Shown here one piece after another: positions 48,803-56,848 of a stretch of 64,000 bases of DNA. Origin of the DNA: Solimonas terrae (GTDB lineage Bacteria; Pseudomonadota; Gammaproteobacteria; Nevskiales; Nevskiaceae); contig NZ_JAAMOW010000011.1 of NCBI RefSeq assembly GCF_011067135.1, forward strand, positions 1-64,000, written 5' to 3'. The number at the start of each line of letters is the position of its first letter. The stretch's first letter is position 1. Position numbers and translations under genes: made by a program. Below the pieces are notes generated by a model, which did no database searches, was not told the DNA's origin, and worked only from the letters and a program-made list of their open reading frames with translations.

Positions 48803-48823
48803 TATGAGAATCGTTAGCATTTA
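48803..48823 (-). promoter_or_regulatory. Fur box-like site upstream of the receptor gene
   Basis: TATGAGAATCGTTAGCATTT matches the Fur consensus GATAATGATAATCATTATC in its central GAGAATCGTTAGCAT part, with the A/T hexamer pattern. It is about 125-145 bp upstream of the receptor ATG (48676), in an A/T-rich patch unusual for this genome. Fe-Fur repression of the whole operon is the likely result. Confidence 0.7.
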
Positions 48824-48883
48824 AAGAACTTTCGGAAAGCTGGCGAAACGGGATCGGCGAAAGCCCTCAATCGGCGACGCCGC

Positions 48884-49729
48884 TCAGGGCGTCGCGGCAG
48901 CCGGCATTGGCGGCGCCAGCTTCTGCGCGTCGACCCGCGCCTCGTACCAGTTCATGCGCCAGTCGAGATGCGGCCCGGTCGCACGCCCGGTCATGCCGGA
49001 CAGCGCAATCACGTCGCCCTGCCTGACCTGCTGGCCCTTGCCGACCAGCAGCCTGGACAGATGCAGGAACGCCGATTGCAACCCATAACCGTGATCGATC
49101 ATCAGCGTGCCGCCGGTGAAATACATGTCCGGATTCGCGAGCACCACCACCCCGTCGGCCGGCGCATGCACTTCGGTGCCGATCGGCACGGCCACGTCGA
49201 CGCCATAGTGCGGCTGCTTGGGCTCGCCGTTGAGGATGCGCTGACTGCCGTAGACGCCCGAGATGCGCCCGGTGGCCGGCCAGATGAAGTGTTCGAGAAA
49301 CCCGGTGCTGTCGCCTTCATACTTGCGTGCGGCGGACACTTCGCGCTGATCGGCACGAATCCGGTCATAGACGCCCGGCGGCGGCGACACCATCTTCGGC
49401 GGCAGGCCGTCGATGTGCTGGATGTCGTATTCGCGTCTGGCGACGGCATGGCGATAGCTCACCACCGCCGCACCCGGCAACTGCACGCGCAGCTCGGCGC
49501 TGTCCGGCGCGTCGCGATTGATGCCGAACACGAAATCGCCGGCGGGCGTCAGCCGCAAGGCACGATCGTCGAACCAGAGCTTGCTGCCGGCCGGCGCCTT
49601 GCCGAACAAGACCTCGCCTTCCTGCCAGTCGCCGCGCAGGCTGACACCGGCCGGCAGCTCGTCGACGCTCGCCGCGCTGGCGGTCAGGATGGTCGCGAAC
49701 AGCAGGGCAGCGGCGATCAGGGCGCGCAT
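48884..49729 (-). CDS. M23 family (LytM-type) metallopeptidase
   Basis: A 281-residue exported protein with a signal peptide ending TASAA. An N-terminal beta domain (about 25-120) precedes an M23 domain (about 155-265). The zinc motif HYGVDVAVP (HxxxD) and the loop HLSRLLVGKGQQVRQGDVI are present. The last motif reads GPHLDWRMNW, so the usual HxH is HxD. A peptidoglycan endopeptidase, or an activator of one, is likely. A GCGACGCC/GGCGTCGC hairpin (48874-48895) covers its stop codon. It is 28 nt downstream of thrS. Confidence 0.88.
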   Translation of the reverse strand: MRALIAAALLFATILTASAASVDELPAGVSLRGDWQEGEVLFGKAPAGSKLWFDDRALRLTPAGDFVFGINRDAPDSAELRVQLPGAAVVSYRHAVARREYDIQHIDGLPPKMVSPPPGVYDRIRADQREVSAARKYEGDSTGFLEHFIWPATGRISGVYGSQRILNGEPKQPHYGVDVAVPIGTEVHAPADGVVVLANPDMYFTGGTLMIDHGYGLQSAFLHLSRLLVGKGQQVRQGDVIALSGMTGRATGPHLDWRMNWYEARVDAQKLAPPMPAAATP

Positions 49730-49757
49730 CGGTTCATCTCCGGTCGGTGGCTCGGCT

Positions 49758-51665
49758 CTAGCCTAAGGCTTTCAGCCGCGCGACGACGTCGGCGAGTGCG
49801 ACTGTCTCCTGCACTTCGACGCCGCGATAGCGCAGCGTCACGGTCTTTTCCTCGGCTTCCTTGCGACCGACGACGATGATCACCGGAATCTTGTGCATCG
49901 CGTGCTCGCGGATCTTGTAGTTGATCTTCTCGTTGCGCAGATCGGTGTCCGCCCGCAGGCCGGCGTCCTTCAGCAGCTCGCAGACTTCGGTCGCGTAGCC
50001 GTCCGCGTCGGAAACGATCGGCGCGACGACCGCCTGCACCGGCGACAGCCAGAACGGCAACGCGCCGGCATGGTGCTCGATGAGGATGCCGATGAAGCGC
50101 TCCATCGACCCGACGATCGCACGATGCAGCATCACCGGATGCTGGCGCTGCGAGGCCTCGTCGACGTATTCGGCGCCGAGACGCTCCGGCATCATGAAGT
50201 CGACCTGCATGGTGCCGACCTGCCAGGCGCGGCCGATCGAGTCCTTGAGGTGATATTCGATCTTCGGTCCGTAGAAGGCGCCCTCGCCCGGCAGCTCGGT
50301 CCACTCGACCCCGGCGCTGCGCAGCGCGGCACGCAGGGCCTCTTCGGCCCGGTCCCAGACGTCGTCGGTGCCGAGCCGCTTTTCGGGACGCAGGGCGATC
50401 TTGATCGACAGATCGGTAAAACCGAAGTCGGCGTAGACCTGCATCGCCTGGCGATGGAACGCGGTGACCTCGGCCTCGACCTGCGCGGCCGTGCAGAAGA
50501 TGTGACCGTCGTCCTGCGTGAACGCACGCACGCGCATGATGCCGTGCAGCGCACCCGACGGCTCGTTGCGATGGCAGCCGCCGAACTCGGCGTAACGGAT
50601 CGGCAGATCGCGGTAGCTGTGCAGGCCGGCGTTGTAGATCTGCACGTGGCCCGGGCAGTTCATCGGCTTGACGGCGTAGGTCCGCTTCTCGGATTCGGTG
50701 AAGAACATGTTGTCCTGGTAATTGTCCCAGTGGCCGGACTTCTTCCAGAGACTCACATCCATGATCTGCGGACCGCGCACTTCCTGATAGCCGGACTTGC
50801 GATAGACGCCACGCACGTACTGCTCGACGGCCTGCCAGATCGCCCAGCCTTTCGGGTGCCAGAACACCATGCCCGGCGCCTCTTCCTGCTGATGAAAGAG
50901 ATCGAGCTGTTTCGCCAGCTTGCGGTGATCGCGCTTCTCGGCTTCCTCGACCTGCTTGAGGTAGGCCTTGAGCTCGTCGTCGGTCGCGAACGCAACGCCG
51001 TAGATGCGCTGCAGCTGCGCATTGTTGGCATCGCCGCGCCAGTAGACGCCACCGACGCGGATCAGCTTGAACGCGCTGCCGAGCTTGCCGGTCGACGGCA
51101 GATGCGGACCGAGGCACATGTCGAGCCAGTCCGGCCCCTGCTTGTAGATCGTCAGCTCCTCGTCGACCTTGATGCCCTCGCGGATCCACTCGGCCTTGTA
51201 GGTCTCGCCGGCCGCTTCGAAATGCCTGACCGCCGCGTCGTGGTCCCAGACTTCGCGGGTGATCGGCAGATCGCGTTTGACGATCTCGCGCATCTTCGCC
51301 TCGATCGTTTCCAGATCGGCGTCGGTGAACGGCATCTCGCGCGCGAAGTCGTAGTAGAAGCCGACCTCGGTCGCCGGACCGAAGGTGATCTGCGTGCCCG
51401 GAAACAGCTCCTGCACGGCCTGGGCGAGCACATGCGCGGCGTCGTGGCGAATGACTTCCAGCGCTTCGGGCTTGTCGCGCGTGACGATGGCGATGCTGGC
51501 GTCGCGGTCGATCGGCCGGGTCAGGTCCCACAGCTCGCCGTTGACCTTGATGACGGCGGCCTTCTTGGCGAGGCCGGGCGAAATGCCCTGGGCAATGGCG
51601 AGACCGGTCACCGGCGCGTCGAAGGATTTGACGTTGCCGTCCGGAAAGGTGATTTGTATGGACAT
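49758..51665 (-). CDS. thrS: Threonyl-tRNA synthetase
   Basis: Class II synthetase for tRNA-Thr. The 635-residue protein contains a TGS domain (1-60), an editing domain with [11 protein letters not shown], a linker motif, and a catalytic domain with [20 protein letters not shown] and [15 protein letters not shown] (motif 2). The anticodon-binding domain is at the C-terminus. In most relatives infC-rpmI-rplT follow thrS; here an M23 peptidase gene follows instead. The start ATG is preceded by the DoxX-like gene 18 nt away. Confidence 0.97.
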   Translation of the reverse strand: MSIQITFPDGNVKSFDAPVTGLAIAQGISPGLAKKAAVIKVNGELWDLTRPIDRDASIAIVTRDKPEALEVIRHDAAHVLAQAVQELFPGTQITFGPATEVGFYYDFAREMPFTDADLETIEAKMREIVKRDLPITREVWDHDAAVRHFEAAGETYKAEWIREGIKVDEELTIYKQGPDWLDMCLGPHLPSTGKLGSAFKLIRVGGVYWRGDANNAQLQRIYGVAFATDDELKAYLKQVEEAEKRDHRKLAKQLDLFHQQEEAPGMVFWHPKGWAIWQAVEQYVRGVYRKSGYQEVRGPQIMDVSLWKKSGHWDNYQDNMFFTESEKRTYAVKPMNCPGHVQIYNAGLHSYRDLPIRYAEFGGCHRNEPSGALHGIMRVRAFTQDDGHIFCTAAQVEAEVTAFHRQAMQVYADFGFTDLSIKIALRPEKRLGTDDVWDRAEEALRAALRSAGVEWTELPGEGAFYGPKIEYHLKDSIGRAWQVGTMQVDFMMPERLGAEYVDEASQRQHPVMLHRAIVGSMERFIGILIEHHAGALPFWLSPVQAVVAPIVSDADGYATEVCELLKDAGLRADTDLRNEKINYKIREHAMHKIPVIIVVGRKEAEEKTVTLRYRGVEVQETVALADVVARLKALG

Positions 51666-51683
51666 GGTCGGTTTGCTTCGAAA

Positions 51684-52103
51684 TTAGGCTTCTGCGACGA
51701 CAGCGCGCGGCGCGCGGGTACTCCACCAGATGCAGGCGAGCAGCAAGGCCTGCACCAGCAGACGCAGCCACAGCGCCCACAGCGGTGCCTGCGGAAAACG
51801 TTCCGGGTATTGCAGCATGTAAACGTGAACCGGCGTCACCGCGATCGTCAGCAGGAACAACATCGTGCCGGCCAGCTGTCGTATGCCGACGAACAGCAGG
51901 CCGAGCGCGCCAAGCACCTCGCAGACGCCGCTGAGGTAGACCATCGCCACCGGGTACGGAACGTAGGGCGGCATGATGGCGACATCAAAAGCCGTCTTGA
52001 AGAAATGGATCTGCGCACCGAAGAAGAACCAGACGAACACGACACCGAGACCGGCCTTGCGCGCCGCCGACAGGCCGCTCCAGTTCCGCGCGACGTAGCT
52101 CAC
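51684..52103 (-). CDS. DoxX-like membrane protein
   Basis: A 139-residue protein with four hydrophobic segments (AGLGVVFVWFFFGAQIHF, VAMVYLSGVCEVLGALGLLF, AGTMLFLLTIAVTPVHVYML, and a C-terminal one), matching the DoxX fold. The start is GTG at 52103, overlapping the gltX stop codon by 3 nt (GTGA). The longer reading frame from 52598 is a shadow of gltX. The gltX-doxX-thrS order suggests cotranscription. The function is unknown; DoxX-like proteins are often linked to redox membrane processes. Confidence 0.8.
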   Translation of the reverse strand: MSYVARNWSGLSAARKAGLGVVFVWFFFGAQIHFFKTAFDVAIMPPYVPYPVAMVYLSGVCEVLGALGLLFVGIRQLAGTMLFLLTIAVTPVHVYMLQYPERFPQAPLWALWLRLLVQALLLACIWWSTRAPRAVVAEA

Positions 52104-53521
52104 GACTGCACGACCGGTTCGTAGCTCACCGCCCGCGCCAGACGCGCAAGCGTGCGCTCGCGCCCGAGCAGGAACAGGGTCTGGTCGATCGGCGGCGAAA
52201 CCGCCATGCCGACGACCGCGACGCGAATCGGCTGGGCGACCTTGCCGAGACCCAGCCCGCGCGCTTCGGCGAAGCCGTTGACCGCTGCGTGCAGATCGGC
52301 AGCGGTCCAGTTCGGCAAGGCCTGCAGGCGCGCCGCAAGTTCGGCGAGCACGGCCTTGCCATCGGCGGTCAGATGCTTGGCGGCGTCCTTGTCGTTGTAG
52401 CCGTCGAGTTCGGCAAACAGGAACTTCGACTTCTCGGCCATCTCGACCAGCGAACGGCAGCGCTCGCGCTGCTGCTCGATGACCGGCTGCAGCTCGGGAC
52501 CGTTGGCGGGATCGACGCCGATGCGCCGCAGGTGCCAGTCGAACTCCGGCGCGATGATGGCCGGGTCGGTGATCTTCAGATACTGATGATTGACCCACCA
52601 GGCCTTTTCCATGTCGAAGCGCGCCGGCGACGGCGAGACGTGGTCGAAATCGAACTTCTCGATCATCGCCTCGCGCGTGAACATCTCCTGGTCGCCGTGG
52701 CTCCAGCCGAGGCGCACCAGATAGTTCAGCATCGCCTCCGGCATGAAGCCCATCGCGCGGTATTCCATCACGCCCAGCGCGCCATGACGCTTGCTCAGCT
52801 TGGCGCCGTCGGCACCGAGGATCATCGACACGTGTGCGTAAGCCGGGGGCGTCGCACCGAGCGCCCTTAGGATATTGATCTGGCGCGGGGTATTGTTGAC
52901 GTGATCGTCACCGCGGATCACATGCGTGATGCCCATGTCCCAGTCGTCGACGACCACGCAGAAGTTGTAGGTCGGCACACCGTCGCCGCGGGCAATCACC
53001 AGATCGTCGAGTTCCCTGTTGTCGAACACGATCTCGCCCTTGATCAGATCGTTCAGCACGACCTGGCCTTCGAGCGGGTTGCGGAAGCGCACGACCGGCT
53101 GCACCCCATCCGGAACCGGCGGCAGCGTCTTGCCAGGCTCCGGCCGCCAACGGCCGTCGTAGCGCGGCTTTTCCTTGCGTGCCATCTGCTCGGCACGCAT
53201 CGCGTCGAGCTCTTCCTTCGACGCATAGCAATGGTACGCGGTACCGGCCGCCAGCATCTGCTGCACCACCTCGCGGTAGCGGTCGAAACGCTGTGTCTGA
53301 TAGACCTCGTCGAAGTCCGATTTCAGACCGAGCCAGGCCATGCCCTCGAAGATCGCGTCGACCGCTTCCTGCGTCGATCGCTCGCGATCGGTGTCCTCGA
53401 TGCGCAGCAGGAACTTGCCACCGTGCCGCTTGGCATAGAGGAACGAAAACAGCGCAGTACGCGCACCGCCGATGTGGAGAAAGCCGGTCGGGCTCGGTGC
53501 GAAGCGGGTGACGACAGTCAT
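52100..53521 (-). CDS. gltX: Glutamyl-tRNA synthetase
   Basis: Class I synthetase that charges tRNA-Glu. The 473-residue product has the HIGH-type motif RFAPSPTGFLHIGGARTALF, the KMSKS-type motif AKLSKRHGALGVMEY, and the C-terminal anticodon-binding helical domain. It has normal family length and normal motifs, so a discriminating enzyme is expected. It is followed by the overlapping DoxX-like gene. Confidence 0.97.
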   Translation of the reverse strand: MTVVTRFAPSPTGFLHIGGARTALFSFLYAKRHGGKFLLRIEDTDRERSTQEAVDAIFEGMAWLGLKSDFDEVYQTQRFDRYREVVQQMLAAGTAYHCYASKEELDAMRAEQMARKEKPRYDGRWRPEPGKTLPPVPDGVQPVVRFRNPLEGQVVLNDLIKGEIVFDNRELDDLVIARGDGVPTYNFCVVVDDWDMGITHVIRGDDHVNNTPRQINILRALGATPPAYAHVSMILGADGAKLSKRHGALGVMEYRAMGFMPEAMLNYLVRLGWSHGDQEMFTREAMIEKFDFDHVSPSPARFDMEKAWWVNHQYLKITDPAIIAPEFDWHLRRIGVDPANGPELQPVIEQQRERCRSLVEMAEKSKFLFAELDGYNDKDAAKHLTADGKAVLAELAARLQALPNWTAADLHAAVNGFAEARGLGLGKVAQPIRVAVVGMAVSPPIDQTLFLLGRERTLARLARAVSYEPVVQS

Positions 53522-53598
53522 GAGGGACGAAAACCGTTGATAAGCCGCGGAAAGCGCGGGATTTTAAACCACGCTGGCGGCCATGTGCCGCGAACCGG

Positions 53599-54126
53599 CT
53601 ATGGTTTGCCGGTTTCGACGTACGATTTCAGTCGCTGCATCTGCTCGTCCAGCACCGCATCGACCGCTGGCGCAAGTACCTCGAACGGCGTCGAAGCGTA
53701 ACCGCCGACCCGATAGTGCATGAGCAGCGCGGTGCCGTCGGCGGTCGGCTGCAACGCCCAATCGAGGACCGCGGACACGCCCATGGTCTGCAAGGGACCG
53801 AGCGCGCCAGCAAGGCGCAGCAGCTTCGGTCGATCGGCAAAGATCACCGTGGCGTGCTGCACGCTGCCGCCGTCGGCCAGCGTTTCGCAGAAGCAGCCCC
53901 CGGCACGGGCATCGAGATGCAGGCGCGCGGCCTCGCCCGAATAGCTGTGCTGTGGGTTCCACCAGCGGCCGATGTCGGTCAGCGCGTCGTAAACCTTCGC
54001 CGGTTCGGCCTTCAGCGACAGTCGCTGTTCGATATCGAAGCCGGCCGCTGTCTGCGAGACTACTTCCGCCTGTGCGGCGCTGCAGGCCAGGACGCCGGCC
54101 ATCAGGATGACGATGGTGATGCGCAT
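53599..54126 (-). CDS. SRPBCC (polyketide cyclase/START-like) exported protein
   Basis: A 175-residue protein with a signal peptide (MRITIVILMAGVLACSAAQA). The domain has the SRPBCC hydrophobic-pocket pattern: EQRLSLKAEPAKVYDALTDI, GRWWNPQHSYSGEA, and the last helix AVDAVLDEQMQRLKSYVE. The family binds hydrophobic ligands; no ligand can be assigned. It is a monocistronic minus-strand gene divergent from the QueD-like gene. Confidence 0.8.
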   Translation of the reverse strand: MRITIVILMAGVLACSAAQAEVVSQTAAGFDIEQRLSLKAEPAKVYDALTDIGRWWNPQHSYSGEAARLHLDARAGGCFCETLADGGSVQHATVIFADRPKLLRLAGALGPLQTMGVSAVLDWALQPTADGTALLMHYRVGGYASTPFEVLAPAVDAVLDEQMQRLKSYVETGKP

Positions 54127-54232
54127 GATCTCGACTCCCAGGCGGTTCGCGGACGCGACGGATTGACGCCGCCACTGCGACGTGTACCCTCCCGCGCCGC
54201 CTTACACTATCGCCTTCGACGACCGCGCCGCC

Positions 54233-55075
54233 ATGTCCCGTCTTTTCGTTGAGCAACTGACCGTCATCGACTGCGCCTTTCTCGACGCGGCGCGAGGGCT
54301 GGTGGGCGAAAGCTGGATCGTCGACATCGAGCTGGAGGGCGATCTCGATGGCCAGTCGATGGTGCTCGACTTCGGCGACGTCAAGAAGCGTCTCAAGCGC
54401 GCCATCGACGACAGCGTCGATCACAGCCTGCTGGTGCCGCTGACCGCGCCGGAGCTGCGACTCGAACGCGTCGGCGACGAATGCCGGCTGTCGTTCCGCT
54501 CGCAAACCGGGCTGATCGAACATCGATCGCCGGGTCAGGCCCTGAGCCTGATTGACGCCGCGACGATCACCCCCGAATCGGTGGTCACCCATCTGGCGCC
54601 GCGCCTGAAGGCCGTGCTGCCGGGCAGCGTCACCGGCCTGCAGCTGCTGCTGCGCCAGGAGCTGATCGCCGGCGCCCACTATCACTACGTGCACGGACTG
54701 AAGAAGCATGCCGGCCTGTGCCAGCGCATCGCCCACGGCCATCGTTCGCGCATCGAAGTCCGTGTCGATGGCCGGCGCGACGAACAACTGGAACAGACGG
54801 TCGCCGACGGCTGGCGCGACATCTACCTCGGCACGCGCGCCGACATCATCGCGCAGGATGGGGACCGGATCCGCTTTGCCTATGTGGCGGCCGAAGGCGC
54901 CTACGAACTCGGCCTGCCGACCGGCCGCGTCGATCTGCTCGACACCGACAGCACCGTCGAACAGATCGCCGCCCACCTGGCGCGAAAGCTGGCGACGGCA
55001 CGTCCGGGCCTCGCCGTGAGCGTCCGGGCGTACGAAGGGGTGATGAAAGGTGCGATTGCCACGGTCGAACGGTGA
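54233..55075 (+). CDS. Tandem 6-pyruvoyl-tetrahydropterin synthase/QueD-like protein
   Basis: A 280-residue protein made of two T-fold repeats. The first (about 1-145) has the DF and DH motifs (D46-F47, D63-H64) but no zinc-binding histidines; in their place are D13, E26 and S27. The second (about 146-280) has the zinc and catalytic positions: H151/H154, C163, H168 and H170 (IAHGHRSRIEV), T241-V-E, and E268. It lacks the DF/DH block. One QueD active site therefore seems split over two repeats. Related 280-residue proteins exist in gammaproteobacteria. The substrate (dihydroneopterin triphosphate-like) is inferred. Confidence 0.8.
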   Translation: MSRLFVEQLTVIDCAFLDAARGLVGESWIVDIELEGDLDGQSMVLDFGDVKKRLKRAIDDSVDHSLLVPLTAPELRLERVGDECRLSFRSQTGLIEHRSPGQALSLIDAATITPESVVTHLAPRLKAVLPGSVTGLQLLLRQELIAGAHYHYVHGLKKHAGLCQRIAHGHRSRIEVRVDGRRDEQLEQTVADGWRDIYLGTRADIIAQDGDRIRFAYVAAEGAYELGLPTGRVDLLDTDSTVEQIAAHLARKLATARPGLAVSVRAYEGVMKGAIATVER

Positions 55076-55128
55076 ACCGGGCGCCGTCATTCAGGTCGAA
55101 TTAAGACCTTTGAGCTAGAGTTCGGGCC

Positions 55129-55818
55129 ATGAGTAAACATCCGTCCCTGTTCCGCAAGACCCTGCTTGCCGTGATCGCGGTCGGCAGCACGGCGCTTGCC
55201 GGCTGCATTGCCGAAGTCCCCGCTCGCTCGGGTGTCGACTACGGCTATGTCGCCGGCACCTATGGCAACGCGCCGGCGCCAACGCCGTACGCCGCCGCCC
55301 CCTACGGCGACCCGTACTACGACGACAGCTATTACGGCTATGACGGCGCCTATTACGGTGGCGGCTATTACTACGGCCCGAGCACGACCTTCGTGTACTC
55401 GCGCGACCACTACTACCCTGCCTACGGCTACCCGTCGCACGGCAACAGTTACCGCGACGACTACCGCGATCACCGTGATCGCGACGGCGACCACGGCGGC
55501 GATCATCACGGCGGCTACTCGGGCTACCCCGGTCATGACGGCAATCACGATCAGGGCGGCAACCATTACGGCAGCGACGGCAACCATGGCCGCGACGGCG
55601 GCTGGAACCATGACCGACCGGGCCGTCCGGACACCCGGGTCGGCAATCCGGCTCCGCAGGACAGCCACCAGCGCCCGGTCATGAGCAGCGGTCGCTCGGA
55701 CGGCAACATGGTGCAGGGCCGCGGCAACGCGCGCATCGAGCAGGCCCTGCCGCGGCGGACGGAAGACGCCGCACCGGCGCCGCGATTCGACCGTCGCCAG
55801 CAGCGCGACCGCAACTGA
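55129..55818 (+). CDS. Gly/Tyr/His-rich lipoprotein
   Basis: A 229-residue protein with a lipoprotein signal peptide (lipobox LAGC, Cys at about residue 26). Residues 35-100 are Tyr/Gly/Pro-rich (YDDSYYGYDGAYYGGGYYYG), 100-165 are His/Asp/Gly-rich (DHRDRDGDHGGDHHGGYSGY), and the C-terminus is Arg-rich. No folded domain is evident. The composition suggests a surface-exposed, metal- or water-binding polymer-like protein. I do not recognise a family. Confidence 0.7.
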   Translation: MSKHPSLFRKTLLAVIAVGSTALAGCIAEVPARSGVDYGYVAGTYGNAPAPTPYAAAPYGDPYYDDSYYGYDGAYYGGGYYYGPSTTFVYSRDHYYPAYGYPSHGNSYRDDYRDHRDRDGDHGGDHHGGYSGYPGHDGNHDQGGNHYGSDGNHGRDGGWNHDRPGRPDTRVGNPAPQDSHQRPVMSSGRSDGNMVQGRGNARIEQALPRRTEDAAPAPRFDRRQQRDRN

Positions 55819-55845
55819 CCGTCCAGCCAGCTCGCTGTGATATAA

Positions 55846-55869
55846 AGGCCGCCGCTTTTTGGGCGGCCT
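55846..55869 (+). terminator. Hairpin between the lipoprotein gene and hisI
   Basis: AGGCCGCC (55846-55853) pairs with GGCGGCCT (55862-55869) across a T-rich loop. It lies 28 nt after the lipoprotein gene's stop. There is no clear T run behind it, so it is a weak terminator or an attenuator of hisI. Confidence 0.45.
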
Positions 55870-55913
55870 GTTCGTTCGGGCCGCGTGTTTGCCCGATTTG
55901 AAGGTCCTCCGCC

Positions 55914-56390
55914 ATGACCACCGATATCCATTTCTTCCCGCGCATCACCATCGAACAGGTCGAGGAAGGCCACGAACTCGCGCCGAAGTTCGACGAGCAC
56001 GGCCTGCTGCCCTGCGTCACGACGGCAGCGCACAATGGCGAAGTGCTGATGCTCGGCTACATGAACGCCGAAGCCCTGAAGAAGACCATCCTGACGGGCG
56101 AAGCACACTACTACTCGCGCTCGCGCCAAGTGATCTGGCACAAGGGCGCGACGTCCGGGCTGGTGCAGAAGATTGTCGAACTGCGCATCGACGACGACCA
56201 GGATGCCGTCTGGCTGAAAGTCGACGTCATCGGCGATGCCAGCTGCCACGTCGGCTACCGCTCCTGCTTCTATCGCTCCGTGCCGACCGGCGACGGCGGC
56301 GAAGTGCGCAAGCTGGCGTTCGAAGAATCGGAAAAGACCTTCGATCCGAAAGAGATCTACGGCGACGCGCCGAATCCGACCAAGCTGTAG
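55914..56390 (+). CDS. hisI: Phosphoribosyl-AMP cyclohydrolase (HisI)
   Basis: Zinc enzyme of histidine synthesis that opens the purine ring of PR-AMP. The 158-residue product is a stand-alone enzyme, not fused to HisE. Motifs include LMLGYMNAEALKKTILTGEA, SRSRQVIWHKG, and the metal and catalytic region WLKVDVIGDASCHVGYRSCF. It ends FDPKEIYGDAPNPTKL. The last 11 codons and stop belong to a 146-bp unit that is repeated just downstream. No other his genes are nearby. Confidence 0.95.
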   Translation: MTTDIHFFPRITIEQVEEGHELAPKFDEHGLLPCVTTAAHNGEVLMLGYMNAEALKKTILTGEAHYYSRSRQVIWHKGATSGLVQKIVELRIDDDQDAVWLKVDVIGDASCHVGYRSCFYRSVPTGDGGEVRKLAFEESEKTFDPKEIYGDAPNPTKL

Positions 56391-56677
56391 CCATCCATGG
56401 CGGGACTTCGTTCCCCGATCAAGCCAGGCCCGGACATCCCTGTCCGGGCGTTCGTCGGCGTGCATTGCCATTCAAGGCAATACACGACAACCCCGCCTCA
56501 CTCTACGGCGACGCGCCGAATCCGACCAAGCTGTAGCCATCCATGGCGGGACTTCGTTCCCCGATCGAGCCAGGCCCGGACATCCCTGTCCGGGCGTTCG
56601 TCGGCGTGCATTGCCATTCAAGGCAATACACGACAGCCCCGCCTCACTCTACGGCGACGCGCCGAATCCGACCAAGC
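56356..56677. repeat. 146-bp tandem duplication including the hisI 3' end and a REP-like element
   Basis: Copies start at 56356, 56502 and 56648 (146-bp spacing). The third copy is only about 30 bp. Each full copy starts TCTACGGCGACGCGCC (the hisI C-terminal codons), passes through the hisI stop, then a REP-like element (GCCATCCATGGC, GATC, CCCGGACATCCCTGTCCGGG), and a GCC/GGC-rich tail. Copies 1 and 2 differ at only about two positions, so the duplication is recent. The region 56391-56848 is otherwise gene-free. Confidence 0.92.
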
Positions 56678-56803
56678 CGCAGACGAGCGGACGACCGTGA
56701 GGACTGCCCGGCGTCGGTGATCGCGCTGCGCTAAGATCGATTTCGCTTTGAACGGCCGGGAACCGCGCCCTGCCCGCAGCGACGAAATACATCACCCAGC
56801 CAC

Positions 56804-56820
56804 GCGCCGAATCGGCGCGT
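56804..56820 (+). promoter_or_regulatory. Hairpin just upstream of the MHYT-GGDEF gene
   Basis: CGCGCCG and CGGCGCG enclose AAT and are followed by TTT, 29 nt before the TTG start at 56849. It could be a small attenuator or an mRNA-leader hairpin for the cyclase gene. The function is inferred. Confidence 0.4.
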
Positions 56821-56848
56821 TTCCAACGGGCCACAGCGAGGACCTAGA

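Noticed and set aside
56397-56734. Small ORFs in the hisI-downstream repeats
   Set aside because: They are the same frame read through two copies of the 146-bp unit, with no independent support.
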